The notes under the pieces: model-generated
What the model was told of the DNA's origin: nothing
Database searches by the model: none
Seen by the model: only the letters and a program-made list of their open reading frames with translations
Assembly (NCBI GenBank): GCA_036971475.1
Contig: JBAIZL010000006.1
Span: 139,013,231 to 139,077,230 of the forward strand
Direction: 5' to 3'
Source of the DNA: Prosapia bicincta
Taxonomy: Eukaryota > Arthropoda > Insecta > Hemiptera > Cercopidae
Length of the DNA stretch: 64,000 nt
Position numbers and translations under genes: made by a program
Shown: in pieces, positions 38,330 to 49,522 of the stretch
Layout of the letters: the number at the start of each line of letters is the position of its first letter
Position numbering within the stretch: position 1 is the stretch's first letter

Positions 38330-39540
38330 GATATTTCTTTATGCAACTATTCTACAATACATTATATTTTATATTCCTATTTTACAATCTAACAAGAAAG
38401 CATCTTGTTAAAGTAGGTTTAGTTGTATTGCTTGATAAAGAAGTGTGCCTATGAAATGAGGTTATGTGTCTAAATCAGCGTTTAACGGAAGTTTTAATGG
38501 CCATTTATGGTTTGCGGCAAATAATGTCGCATTCTTATTTAGAATGCATTTTTTACTAACATATGTTAACACGATAAAAACCGAAATCCGACCAATCTTT
38601 TGTCAACCATAACCAGACTACTTTGGACAATTAAATCTTTACCTAAACTGGACACGGTATGTTATAAAACTCAAATATAATAATCAATTATGAACTTTAC
38701 AAATTTAGTATTTATCAAATAAAACATCTCAACTAAAAGTAAATTGAATTTAATACGTCACAAAATATCTGCTCATTTTTTATAAATGAGACATCATAAT
38801 AAAGTATTTTATTAAGGAAGTAAATTATTTGATTATTAAATCAAGTAATATAGCCCTAGACAATGTTTTATGAAATATCTGAAAAAACATGAACTGATGT
38901 AGGCATCATTTCAACTTGATTCTTGTCTTCTGGAAATGTTTGATTACATTTTATAATTATAATCAAAATTTACTTCAAAATGTTAGCCAATATGTTATCA
39001 ACAGCAAATTAAAATCAAGAAGCGAAATTAATTAACGTATTAAAAAGTTCCATTATTTAAACAAATGATTAATTCAAGTTTAATGAAGCAATTATACTTT
39101 CTATTCACTATACTTCGCCATTATCAAGGATTGTACTCAAATACCTGTTTTACAGGCGGGAGGCAGGTGGAACAAAAGGTTGCATTATAATAAGCCTAAC
39201 CTATATCTCCAAGCATTCTAATCTGAGAGAACAAAATACTAACTGAAAATTAAACTATTAGTCTTAATTTGTAAAACAAAACATCAATTCTGTGTAACTA
39301 TAAACAATTATAAACGGAACACCTGGACAGATTTTAAATCGTTTATAGAAAAAAACTTTGCAAACTTTTTACAGTAGAACATTTTAAAACTTACAGATTT
39401 TATACATTTTCTTACCTTTTAATATGACATTCCTTTTCCAAAAAACACTTAGTAATCCCAAAAGTAAAGATTATCACTAACACAAAAACACAAATTGTTG
39501 ATAATTTACCGTAAACATAACCAAACAACTAACACAGATA
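38330..39540. other. No gene recognised; AT-rich
   Basis: No domain-bearing frame. On the minus strand AAAAGGTAAGA at 39410-39420 is a fair splice-donor match, noted because of the promoter-like patch just to the right. Confidence 0.25.
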
Positions 39541-39720
39541 CCAACCGACATGCTTTCAGTCGCGCGGCACAACGACAACTTAACGGAAGTTCTCGAGCAG
39601 TGCTGCCACCACACTGAAACGAAATTATGTAACCTTACCTAGGTTACAATGCTGTATCGATAATCCAGTTGTAAATGTCGCGCACGCTACTTGTGTTATG
39701 TAAATAAAGTTTATGTAAAC
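39540..39720. promoter_or_regulatory. Possible promoter patch with a DRE-type TATCGATA
   Basis: Within very AT-rich DNA, about 180 bases hold several CpG (GTCGCGCGGCAC, GTCGCGCACGC), a perfect TATCGATA at 39655-39662 (the DREF site of many insect housekeeping promoters) and a TAACCTTACCTAGGTTA palindrome-like phrase. A minus-strand ATG follows but opens only a 24-codon frame. No gene can be attached with confidence. Confidence 0.3.
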
Positions 39721-40229
39721 AGAGATTTTTAAAAGCTATTCATTATTGTTTACCATTGGTTTCGCTTAAATATTCCTGCTTCCATAGAAAAAATATCCAT
39801 TTGTAGCACTTCAATTTATTTTTAAATTTATAGAATGTTTTAAATAATTTGTGCAGTAATTAATAACGAAATTAATGACAAAATAATTCAAATCTGATCA
39901 CTTAGGTTTGTCGATTATAATAAGTAGGTTTATTTCTGGAATAGTGTGGCTTTTTAATTAATCAATCTTTTGTATTTAAATTCTCTAAATTGAAATTTAT
40001 GTTTTATATTTTTCCTAACGTCCAACAAATTTATGAATTGAGGTGGACTATCGTTCTTTGATAAGTTACATCTTCACTAAGCAACTAGTTTATCACTAAA
40101 ACACTTGAACATATATTAGTGATACCTACAGTAGCACTTACTTTTTGCTTATTTAGGACAGCAGTTTCGCTTGTGTAGTGTTGGTTGTTTTTGTTTGTGT
40201 AGAATTTGTAGGTTTCCTACCGAACATTA

Positions 40230-40715
40230 TGAAACACACAAACTTTTCAAACTACACCAAACACATTAACGTAACACCCAGTTACATTATAACTCACTTC
40301 AAAAGCGTATATAATTGAGGGGGCTCAGGGAACTCGAGCCCCCCGAAATGTCAAACACACAAAAAATAGATACACGAGCATTTTTTTATTATCTATAAGC
40401 TGAGCTTTCATACATGTTTTAGTATGGTGGTTATTTTATCAATGCATTTTCATATTAAATTAACATTTAATATGTCACCATTCCGTATTTACACTAAATA
40501 ACTTACTTTATATATTTAAACTATCATTCTAAAGAAATCCAAAATATAGCTAAAACTGTGAGGGAGGTTAACCGGAGCCCCCCGACCCCCGGTTGTTGAA
40601 GCAGCCCCCGAAATTTTAATTTTTTTAAGCCACTAACATACACTTTTCTACATTATAACCCCCAACACTCTTTAAAAATTCATCTAATATCCCTATCGTA
40701 CCCCACCCCCAACCT
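40230..40715 (+). repeat. Penelope-type tail remnant, interrupted
   Basis: TTTTCAAACTACACCAAACACA with TACATTATAACTCAC (40240-40300), and then ACACTTTTCTACATTATAAC through CTATCGTACCCCACCCCCAAC (40630-40715), match in order the region after the GIY-YIG frame at 52380-52510. The 300 bases between contain two GAGCCCCCCGA phrases and look like an insertion. Confidence 0.4.
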
Positions 40716-40922
40716 ATTCACAAATTTTTTAATAATTTTCTCAAAAAATGCACTTGCCTACAAATGATCCCTGGATATTTTTGTTTTCCAAAGCTGGAGT
40801 TAAGCTAGGCAGGTCGCGGCCCTCTTGCCTTCGGGTATGGCCGCCCATGTCTGATATAAACAATGATCAGTGGGCATAGTTCGACCAAATCACAAATTTA
40901 ACAATCAAAATTATTACCCAAC

Positions 40923-40952
40923 GTTTCGACATCCAAACAATGGCCTCTTCAA
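40923..40952 (-). other. Hairpin-GAAACG motif (E-like)
   Basis: Minus strand TTGAAGA, GGCCAT, loop, ATGTC, GAAACGTTGG; closely related around it to 24000-24060. Confidence 0.4.
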
Positions 40953-41744
40953 AAGCAAACATTTAACGCTGCATTCGCATTGACACACGTACTCTGAAGC
41001 TGACGTCATCGCTTAGGCTACGAATTGGACCTTTCGTGTCAATATTTCTAAATCAGTGCAATTTCTCGAGTTTTATCATCCCGCGGTCACGGGTACATTT
41101 TATTACTATGTCAACAATGTTTGTACTTGCATTTCCTTGTGTTTGCTAATTAGATCTGTCTTATTTTTGTTTTGTTTGGTTAACTATAGTGTAAATTGTT
41201 TCTGGGAATACTGTGTTCACATTCCCAGCCGCAATAAAACCTTGCTAAAACCCTACTATTTATTTCTGTCCCGGTGACTTTGTCATCGATATTCGTTTGT
41301 CGCTGGTGGTACCAGTGACAAAATATGAAAAATGCCAGTTCCAGTGACAATGGATCGATCGGAGGCAATACGTCGTCGTCATTGGCTGGAAAATTACTGA
41401 TATTTTACCGCGTTTGTCATTGGTTTATTTGTTACTGTCACTGGATCTTCTCTAACCGCTCGGCTCACGGCGCCGATCATCGTGCAGTGTCATTGACTGA
41501 AGGGGGACGGGGTTTTCTGTGTTGTGATTTGGCCAAATGTCGCCGTCACTGAATGTATAGCTACTGATATTTTACCGAGGCTGTCATTGGTTGATTTGAA
41601 GCTGTCACTGGTTCTACTCATTTACGTCGTGTGTTAGTGGGTGATTTGTGTCAGGTTTCAGGACAGTGACAGTGTTGTGTGCCGTAGATGCTATAGAGTT
41701 TGTTCTTAATTCCATATGCGTTTGTTTTTAAGTAAAACGAGCTT

Positions 41745-41885
41745 TCCGAAAAAGAATTAAAGCGAGGTGTGGAATCACTTCCCCCCTGTTGATGGTGAAT
41801 TCGCGAAGTGTGATATTTGTCAGGCAATATTATCCTACAAAAACAACTAACAGTAATTCGAAGAAACACGTGGTGAGAAAACACC
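41745..41885 (+). pseudogene. BED zinc-finger remnant of hAT transposase
   Basis: SEVWNHFPPVDGEFAKCDIC, then QAILSYKNN, a frameshift and stop, then SNSKKHVVRKHP. The order W-x-F, C-x2-C, H-x4-H is a BED finger, which opens hAT transposases and binds the element ends. There is also an in-frame stop just before it. The catalytic part could not be traced to the right, apart from an unrecognised 61-codon frame at 42336-42521. Confidence 0.65.
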
Positions 41886-42880
41886 CATTAGGGAAGGTAC
41901 CACCAAATGTAGAGGTATATAAATTAATAATATTTATTTATTACGTCTAATCTAATACCGAATTCTGATAATCTTCTGTTATAACCTAGGCGTTATAGTA
42001 GGTTATGTTACATTTAAATCATAAACTACTAATTTGTTTTGAAATAATTGAAAACGTGCAAACATTTTCGTGAAATAATAAAATTAAACTGTAAATAAAC
42101 TGGAGATGATTGTTATAGGTACACACTTTTGTAAGCCTAAATTGGTACTTTTATTTTTAGTAATAGTACTTCTATTAAAAGTAATAAACAAATCGTAAAA
42201 TTACTAATGCAAGAGCCGTAATTCGAAGACTGAATTCAGAGAATCTAACTAACGATCAATTTTATCTTTTCTCAACTGCTTTTCGAGTTTGGAAAGAACT
42301 CTTTTCAACTTTTAGTTTGAGATTAAGATTCCATTGTGGCGACCACGCTAAAATTAGAACGTAGGAATGAATGTAAACAGATAGTCGAATTTTCCAGGTG
42401 TGTTGAAGAAAAGGCCCATAACGAAAACAAAAGATGTTACTTACGGCTCAATAAGCAGCAAACATTTCATAACTGGTTTACCAGATATTTCTTGAGAAAG
42501 GTTTTGAAGTGTTGCCGTTAATGATCCAGGGAAACTATTTATCGTCCGTGCCCAGCCCTTCTATTCTTAATATAAGCACAAATATAAATAGAGTTATTTA
42601 CCAGGGAACAATTGTGCATTTGATAATAGGAAATAACTACCTTGGTTCTCAAAGCATTATCACCAAAAGTTAGTAGCACTTAATTTGTACAATTTTATAC
42701 GCTAAAAGACTATGGTTGATAAACTTGAAAGAGCTTCATACTTAAAACAAATGTCATAATATGTAGGAGTCTTTAAACATACAGGGGTAATACTGCGCAT
42801 ATCATTTCATGCGCGGTCTTGCCCCAAACAAATGTGTGTGCAATCTTACCCCGCTTGCACTATTTATAAAACTAAAGTCT

Positions 42881-43080
42881 TATTACACTTTTGCTAATAC
42901 TTGCGACCAGACTTTTTCTTAACTGAAAGTTGTTAAATTGTTAACTTACACTTGGAGGAAACGTTTTCGTCTTACGACTTCTTCAGCCTCGACCTCCAAG
43001 TTTCAGTCTTCCAAGTTAATAATTTAACAACTTTTAGTTAACAAAAAGTCTGGTCGCAAGTATTAGCAAAAGTGTAAAAA
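42881..43080. mobile_element. Foldback element F, about 200 bp
   Basis: Arms of about 70 bases: TTACACTTTTGCTAATAC and its complement GTATTAGCAAAAGTGTAA mark the outer ends. The spacer has, on the minus strand, CTGAAGA, A, GTC, GTAA, GAC, GAAAACG. No ORF. Confidence 0.6.
42965..42986 (-). other. CTGANGA-hairpin-GAAA motif (F), shortest hairpin
   Basis: CTGAAGA, A, GTC, loop GTAA (GNRA-type), GAC, GAAA. Confidence 0.5.
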
Positions 43081-43769
43081 GAATTAACAACCAGCTCGTC
43101 ATGAACAGCAACAAGATTTCGAAAACTAAAGTAGTTTCAGATTCTCAGACTGAGCTTTATGTTACTTTTTAGTAACGAAATTACTTTAATTAGAACGTAT
43201 TTTTAGATGCACTATTACTTTCTTAAAATAACACAACACTTATACGTATACATAACAACATTATTTTGAGAAAATTAACAGTAATCAAAGGTTATTTTGT
43301 AGTTTCATATAAGATTATATAATTTATTACCACAGTTTATATGTTGCAGTAACTACCTAATAATAATGTCACCGGCACTGCCTTTCGTCACCAGTGCACT
43401 AAAATCACCGATGCGTTTAAGTCACTGGATTGAGAGAGTCATCCCTACTACTAGATAATACATAGGTCTTGGTCGTGGACTTGAAATATACCCACTTTCT
43501 ATCGGGACCGTAAAAGTGGCCTTACACCTCCTTGTACGAAGGGTAAGCAAATATAGATGAAATTAGGTAGAACATAACGATCCCTTGGGAATATGGGGAA
43601 ATTATGGCAATGCGTAGGAAAAACTAACTGAAGCAGACTTGCTAAGCAGGATAAACAAAGGCGTCTTACCCGGGTGTAAGCTATTATAGAGCTACATCTG
43701 TTTAACAGGGACATATTTTGTTTAGATTCGTAGGGTTTAAAGTGAAATCTTTTATTTATTATAAATAAA

Positions 43770-44195
43770 CAAGTAATATAAACAAACAAAAATTTAAGTA
43801 AATTCCCACTTAAGTCAAAAAAGAAAAATGTTATTTTAGTTACTTTTTATTAAATAATTACAATTAATATAAACGAAGTAACATAATCTATGCATTAAAA
43901 CAGCTGTTCTATAAAATCATATGTTATCACTTATTTTAAGCCAAATGGGACGAATAACTAATTGCGTAGCTTTCCCCTTTTGTGAAACGTTTTCTCCCAT
44001 ATAAAACTAAAATAAATTTATTAAATTAAATTAATGAAATAATATTTTTTTAAATTGTATTAACATCAAGTGTCATCCACTACAAGTTTCAAAAAATGAA
44101 TTTCAACTTTAGGGGATGAATAAAAAGTATTTTTTCAACGATTGAACTTTTAAACAAAATATTTTTTTGGGGGGGGGGGGTGAACTAATAAAAGG
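43770..44195 (-). repeat. Family R, near full length, with G-tract in place of microsatellite
   Basis: From CAAGTAATATAAACAAACAA (complement of right end) through AACAGCTGTTCTATAAAATC to a run of about ten G and TGAACTAATAAAAGGAATT (complement of left end). Confidence 0.65.
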
Positions 44196-45424
44196 AATTG
44201 AACGAAAATCTCTTAGCTACAAACACATTTTACTTACATCCTAATCTACATTTTTAAAGCAAAGCAAAAATTACTGCAACTCTTGTAGTCCTAACAGTTA
44301 AGTTTTGTAGTAATTTCTTCTGAAGATGATTGCAAAGAAACCGAAATGCACATTACGATTTAAATAATAAGTGTTTGTGGTCAAAAAGTTTTATTTATTT
44401 ATAACACAAAAATTCCACCACAGTTGCTCCGAGTTATTATTGAAATATTTTCCCAAACAAACTCATAAATCATGTCGCAGTGTAAACGGATTATTAATTT
44501 TCGAATTAGTCAGTGCATATAATATTGATAAATAAGCCTGTCTATATCATTTATACGTTGTAAAGTTGGCACACATGCAAAATTGGAGATTAAAGGAAAG
44601 TTTGTGATAGTTTTACTACAGATAAGCTGACGACTTGTAGCTAAAACAACCCTCTTTATCTTAGTCACAGGACCCCAAGCCTGGCATTTACTTTAATACT
44701 ACCGTCTCTTCTTGAACAATTTTAAAGTTTACCTCTGATTAAACATAGCGTATATTGTTCTATGTAAATTTGCGCCGGGTCACAAAATAAAAAGCACAAT
44801 AAATGTACAAACTCGATCGAAATTGCAACACATCAAACACCTACTTTTAAATCCGACGCCACTCAGCTCTACAGCACATCCTGGCGGCAAACTGAGACAC
44901 TGATTGTTTGATAAGGTCGACAACGTTTTGTCTCAGTACTACAGATGGGCGATCCGCTTACGAGTTGAGCCAAGGAGTCGAAACACAATAATGTGTAAAC
45001 ATTCAAGGAAAACAAATATTTTGTATATAAATGTTTTAGCCCTAAGTCTGTTCTACAATTCACCAATTTTTTAAAACACTTTTTCGTAAAAATCCACTGC
45101 TATACATACGACAATTGTATATTAATTTTGTTTTTTAAACCTGGGGTTAAGTTAGAGCCCCCCCCCCCGGTTATGGGGGCCATGGTAACTCTCGACTCCT
45201 TTCTACTCAAAACACACTCGTTGGGCCTCACACAAAACGAGCGGTTTCTCTTTCGTTCTTCCTCCTATGTACTACTCCTTAGCAAACACCGACCACCACT
45301 CCTGGAAATGTGGAAACAGCGAGAAGTTATTCCTTTCGCTCTCCGTGTTTCGTGCCTTGGAGTTATTGTAATTTTTAATTTTCATAAATTTTGTTTTCAT
45401 AAAATTCAGTTATTGAAAATAATT
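44196..45424. other. No gene recognised; one motif
   Basis: CTGAAGATGATTGC ... CCGAAATGCAC at 44320-44346 is a worn copy of the motif at 54999-55025. GTTAGAGCCCCCCCCCCCG at 45150 is low complexity. Frames are not credible. Confidence 0.3.
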
Positions 45425-45580
45425 CGTTTGTTTTCATAATAGATAACATAAAGAATAAGTTATTTTATTTATATTGATTGCAATCATTAATTAAAAGGTA
45501 ACTAAAATAAAACTTTTGTTTGTTGACCTAAGTAGGAATTTACTTAAAAATTTGTTTGTTCACATTACTTTTTAATTCAG
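45425..45580 (+). repeat. Family R, right end only
   Basis: ATATTGATTGCAATCATTAA, AAAAGGTAACTAAAATAAA, CCTAAGTAGGAATTTACTT and TTCACATTACTT. Confidence 0.55.
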
Positions 45581-47090
45581 TAAATGTTTCTAATTACTGA
45601 AACAATAGTTTTTAATTATAAAACAGGAAAAATGTTTCGTACAAATTACTCAAAAAAGGGCGTGGTTCTGATAACTTGCCAAATCTCTATAGGGCTCTCA
45701 CAGATACCGGATATTTAAACCGAGCTAATCTGAGCGTTGTCTAATCTGTGATGAAAGTAGCCTGCATTCATCTGTTACGCTTACAGCTCGAACTCTGCAT
45801 TCATTGCAATTAACCTACAAACGCAAATTAAAAGTATTACATGCGCATCAAATGCATTTAGAGATCAGTTCGCGTTTCAATTAGAACAGCACACAGGAAA
45901 AGGGTTTCGTACGTTGTGTGAAGCGATGACATGAAGTGAGTTTGTGGGTTTTAAGGAATTAGATTTAATACATTTGGTTGGCGAAAGGCAAGACGTGATT
46001 GGCCTAAAATACTGGAAGAAACAAAAGCTGGTCACGTGGGCTCCGACCAGAGACAAATCCAGGTGAAGGCCTATTCTACTTTATCCGCACAGTTGTGGGC
46101 AGTTTAGCAGTGGATTAAATTCTTTATTTCATAAGACGTTTCGACTCAAGAATAACAACTAAACTTAAGAACTGTCGTCTTTAACTACGTTGATTAGTTC
46201 AGTAGGAGGTTTGGTGCTCCCAAGGTTCTGCAGCATCTGTCACGTGGCAATGGCTGCGGGTCGGATAATATGGACCAGGGCATTTGTTATTTGGCTGAAA
46301 TTCAGAAGGGAAATTTCCTAGTGGAAGGGCTTCTAATTGGGTGAGACGTATAGGGTTACTTTATGGGGATTCCGTCCCCATATGGGGACATGACTGACTG
46401 ACTTGTGATATCTAATGGAACTTACGGCTAAGGAGGCGACTTAAACTAGAAGTACATGTGACTTACGATTTCCACTTAAAATGACAAATTGAAGAATTAA
46501 AGCTACAAATTTGCCTAAGAATGAGGTACAATAGGACTTATGCTACAACTTAACCTAGGTTATAAGGGGTGGTGCGAGAAACCATAGGACGTAGATTACG
46601 AATGTTATAGTAGTTCCAGCAATACTTTTGGCCGTGGCCTAAAGATAGGAGGGAACCCAGTCGAATTACCGAGAGCCCGGATGTGTAGATGGTGTTTAGT
46701 TACTACGACTCCATCTTTTGTAGTTCAAGAAACCTCACAACGGACCGCTGAAGTTAGTCGCGTAAATGAAATGTACGCAAATTAATAATGTAAATGTATA
46801 CAAATTAATAATTTGCTTTACAGTTCTGTTTTAGGTGACACCCACATATATTGAGTTATTTTTTGTAAATATTGAGTTATTTTTTATTCAGTAGCGGTTA
46901 CAGCCCGGGCCTACCTAACTTTTTTAAATTTATTTACTAAAATCCTTCGTAACTTTCAATTATTAAAAAAGATAAATGTTCTATGTATAAAATCAAAAGA
47001 AATGCTTATAATATTACAGCGAAATTTAGAATGCACCAAGCAACAATAAAATAGCAAAAATCGTTCTTTTCTTAACCTTGTTATATCTAT
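45581..47090. other. No gene recognised; family E relative at 46200-46440
   Basis: 46200-46440 resembles 24080-24300 (TTCTGCAGCATCTGTCACG; TTGGGTGAGACGTATA). A worn GTTTCGACTC phrase at 46139 may be its motif. The rest is unassigned. Confidence 0.35.
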
Positions 47091-47347
47091 AAATAATATT
47101 CGAGCTGGCTTGTGAGTGAAAGTTATAATTAAAGAATAAAAATATGGTACAACTCTTTTTTATGGTACTTTTTTTTTATAGGTTAAGTTATAAAACTTTA
47201 TAGGTTATGTTTAATATATATATATTTTTTAGTTAATTTGATTTGTCTATTTTCACTGAGGATGACGACAAATTAGTCGTTGAAACGCGTATGAAATAAA
47301 AAATTGTATATTTGTGAGTTTTACCATATTTTTATTCTTTAATTATA
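47091..47347 (+). mobile_element. Foldback-family element A2 (single arm) with 14-bp TSD
   Basis: A 257-bp unit flanked by exact CTTGTTATATCTAT at 47077-47090 and 47348-47361. It begins AAATAATATTCGAGCTGGC like A1 (7303 onward) and ends TTCTTTAATTATA. The left arm is shortened, so it is not a full inverted repeat. It carries CTGAGGA-T-GACGAC-GTCGTT-GAAAC at 47256-47286. Confidence 0.8.
47256..47286 (+). other. CTGANGA-hairpin-GAAA motif (A2)
   Basis: Same sequence as in A1. Confidence 0.6.
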
Positions 47348-47621
47348 CTTGTTATATCTATTTGCCCTGATAGTGAAAATCCCCTCAAACACACCATTTA
47401 AATGTTAAACAATTCGTGGAGGAGGGTGCTAGACCCCTCCCAGTAATCAGAACTTCCCTACCCAAAAAATAAATCCTGAAACCGCCTCTGCTTCTGCTTA
47501 TGTAATGGCAAACCCCTGGTGCGGCTTGCACGAGAATCTTCAAGTCTATTGAGTCGTTATATACAGTAGAGTCTCGAGATTCCAAGTCCCAATTTTCCGA
47601 GCGTCTGTTATATTCGAACCC

Positions 47622-47929
47622 GTGATTAATCCACTTAACCAGCATTTAAAAACATTCCAACGTCAGCATTGGCGGTTTCATATAAAAACTAAAGTGCTGA
47701 TTGGATGGGTAGAGAACTATTCAAAGAGTGTTTTTAATGAGTTTGTGCCCGAAACTGAAACATTTTTTAAAGAAAAGAGTTTGCCTCGGAAGCTTATTTT
47801 ACTGTTAGACAAAGCACCGTCGCATCCCGATGAAGAACAATTAATAGCGCTCTGATGATATCCGTGCTTTATATCTTCCCGTAAACTACGACCCTAATCC
47901 CGCCAATGGATCACTGTACACGTTACCTT
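47622..47929 (+). pseudogene. Tigger transposase remnant, part 1 (DDE region)
   Basis: The frame reads FVPETETFFKEKSLPRK and LILLLDKAPSHPDEEQLIAL, the second catalytic D region of Tigger/TIGD proteins (LLLLDNAPSHP), here LLLLDKAPSHP with Asn changed to Lys. A frameshift follows, then SDDIRALYLPVN and TTLIPPMDHC, the usual IRALFLPPNTT-IQPMDQG block with Q changed to H. The coding strand is then broken by the Harbinger insertion. Everything before the second catalytic acid, including the CENP-B-type helix-turn-helix, is absent. Confidence 0.8.
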
Positions 47930-47932
47930 TTA

Positions 47933-48781
47933 GAGCCTCCGCACACGGGTCGATTGTTGACTCGTCGAGAGGTTCATGCGTCATTCTCGTCTTGTGAGAT
48001 CTGCCATCCGCACATTGGTCGACTTCAGTTTGTTTGCATCTCGCCACCAGAACTGACCTCCTCCGCATTTTTAAACCCAGAACGTAATAAAAATGAGCAG
48101 TTCAAGTAGTGGTGAGGAAGACTTTGTGGTGTTTTGTGGTACCGGCGCTTGAAAAGAATAAAACGTAGATTATGGGTGCATCCTTATATTGAACGTAATT
48201 TTAATACTCGGTTATTTGTTGGTGCAAAAGAACTGGAACAGAGTGACACTAAATTTTTAGCATTTTATAGAATGTCGAAAGATTCATACACAACTCTAGT
48301 GAGAATTGTGAATATAAAGTTTGGGGTGTTTTTCGATTTCCCCGACGAATTCTACATTAAAAACCTAGAACCTGAAGTTCAATGTTTTCAGAATTTTATG
48401 TTATAAATAATTATTACAACTAATTAAACATTAACCTACTATAATTTAAACTACGAGTACTATAATCAACGAACACAACATTCACCGATCATTAAAAAAA
48501 TATGCAAAATTTAATAAAGCACAAAAAAATAAGAAAGTAAATGAAATTATAATTACCTCCATGACGTAGAATCGCGCGATCCTCTCGATAAATCCCGTGC
48601 ACTACCGATCTCACGAAACGGGGAACGCAGGGGACGAGGAACTTCTCGGTTTTTTGACGAGCGCAAAACGCCCCGTCTGCGGACTCCAATGCCACTACGT
48701 AGGAAGTTGAGTGGAGGGGAAAGACGAACGCGATTTTTCTCGAGTTGACCACTTCGAGCATCGACCCGTGTGCGGAGGCTC
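47933..48781 (+). mobile_element. PIF/Harbinger-type element nested in the Tigger element, TTA TSD
   Basis: Both ends begin GAGCCTCCGCACACGGGTCG, identical for 22 bases, flanked by TTA at 47930-47932 and 48782-48784. A 3-bp T-W-A duplication is characteristic of PIF/Harbinger. At 849 bp only an N-terminal transposase fragment remains and no separate Myb-like gene is present. The perfect TIRs point to an insertion much younger than its host element. Confidence 0.88.
48134..48406 (+). pseudogene. Harbinger transposase N-terminal fragment
   Basis: The 90-codon frame reads RRLKRIKRRLWVHPYIERNF, then FVGAKELEQSDTKFLAFYRM and SKDSYTTLVRIV. Harbinger-type (HARBI1-like) transposases start with R-WVHP, a variable stretch, a LV-EL---D--F--YFRMS block and F--LL--V. 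The frame then runs FFDFPDEFYIKNLEPEVQ and stops; the DDE nuclease domain is missing. It is a deleted copy with an unbroken short frame. Confidence 0.7.
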
Positions 48782-48784
48782 TTA

Positions 48785-49360
48785 CAATATCTCTTGGAAA
48801 CGACTGGAAGGGAAGAAAGCATTGTAGGCTTTCTAAAAAAATTACAGTAATGGCATTGTGCACTGGATAACCGAATCATGGAACAAAATAGAAGAAGAAA
48901 CATCAAGTAAGTCGTAGAATAAAATCCTGACTCATAATGAAACTGTTGCCTTTGTTATTGATCCACAAGAAGAAACAGACTTGACAATTCTTATCACGAA
49001 ACTTCCAGGCTGTGTAAATTCCGATGTGAACAATTTGAGATAACAGATGTTACAATTATTGAAATGGTACATAAAACTGATGAAGGCAGTAATGACGAGA
49101 ATAAAAGTGAAGGTTCGACCGAGACAGTACAAGGAGGGAAAATTAGACACGGTGAAGGAAAGACCGCCTTGGAAACTGCACTACGCTATATGGGACAGAC
49201 ACCACATACACATACGTGCTTCTGCTAAGACATCTACGCGACACCGCCGCACAGAAAGGATTCGATAAGCAGACACAGAAGACACATAACAACTTTTTCC
49301 AAAAAATGTAACAACCGTGATGAACAATGTATTCCAAAGCAACATTAAATTTATGCAAGT
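48785..49360 (+). pseudogene. Tigger transposase remnant, part 2 (C-terminus)
   Basis: Right of the insertion: YLLETTGREESIVGFLKKL, a frameshift, VHWITESWNKIEEETSSKS, a stop, then NKILTHNETVAF, and, in another frame, DVTIIEMVHKTDE and ALETALRYMGQ. TIGD/Tigger proteins end with the same order: basic RR-LLR block, I-ESW--V---T---SW-KL, an acidic segment with LSDEEIVE, and a helical A---L---L-WLEQ. At least two stops and two frameshifts make it a pseudogene. Confidence 0.7.
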
Positions 49361-49522
49361 ATTGTAATCAATACAGTTCTATAAACGTATTTTTGTGTTC
49401 ATAATTACAGTATTAGGGTTTATTAAAACTCAACAGTTTTTTTTTGTATTGTACCGACAGGTATTTCCGTGTAAACCGAGGGGTCTCGGTCCCATCCACC
49501 TCGAATTATCGAGACTACTGTA

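Larger units (their letters stand above)
41259..43447 (+). mobile_element. Decayed hAT element with BED-finger remnant, about 2.2 kb
   Basis: The right end, read inward, is TAGGGATGACTCTC, then CCAGTGACTT and CCGGTGACAT, matching the terminus of the short element at 56371. The left part (41290-41880) also matches that element in inverse orientation. The flanks are CTACTATT and CTACTAGA, so an 8-bp TSD is only partly kept and the left tip is probably eroded. CAGTGAC/GTCACTG phrases recur near both ends, as hAT subterminal repeats do. A foldback insert sits at 42881-43080. Confidence 0.6.
47564..49520 (+). mobile_element. pogo/Tigger-type element, TA-flanked
   Basis: The left end is CAGTAGAGTCTCGAGATTCC and the right end, read inward, CAGTAGTCTCGATAATTCG, with TA on both sides (47562-47563, 49521-49522). 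CAGT termini and a TA duplication are the pogo/Tigger pattern. It holds a decayed transposase lacking its DNA-binding N-terminus and is split by a complete Harbinger-type insertion at 47933-48781. Without that insertion it would be about 1.1 kb. Confidence 0.8.

Noticed and set aside
45128..45439. 103-codon plus-strand frame
   Set aside because: Starts in a C-run and overlaps the family R copy; no domain recognised.
48492..48906. Two overlapping minus-strand frames of 117-123 codons
   Set aside because: They cross the right end of the Harbinger-type element and the Tigger remnant in antisense; no domain.
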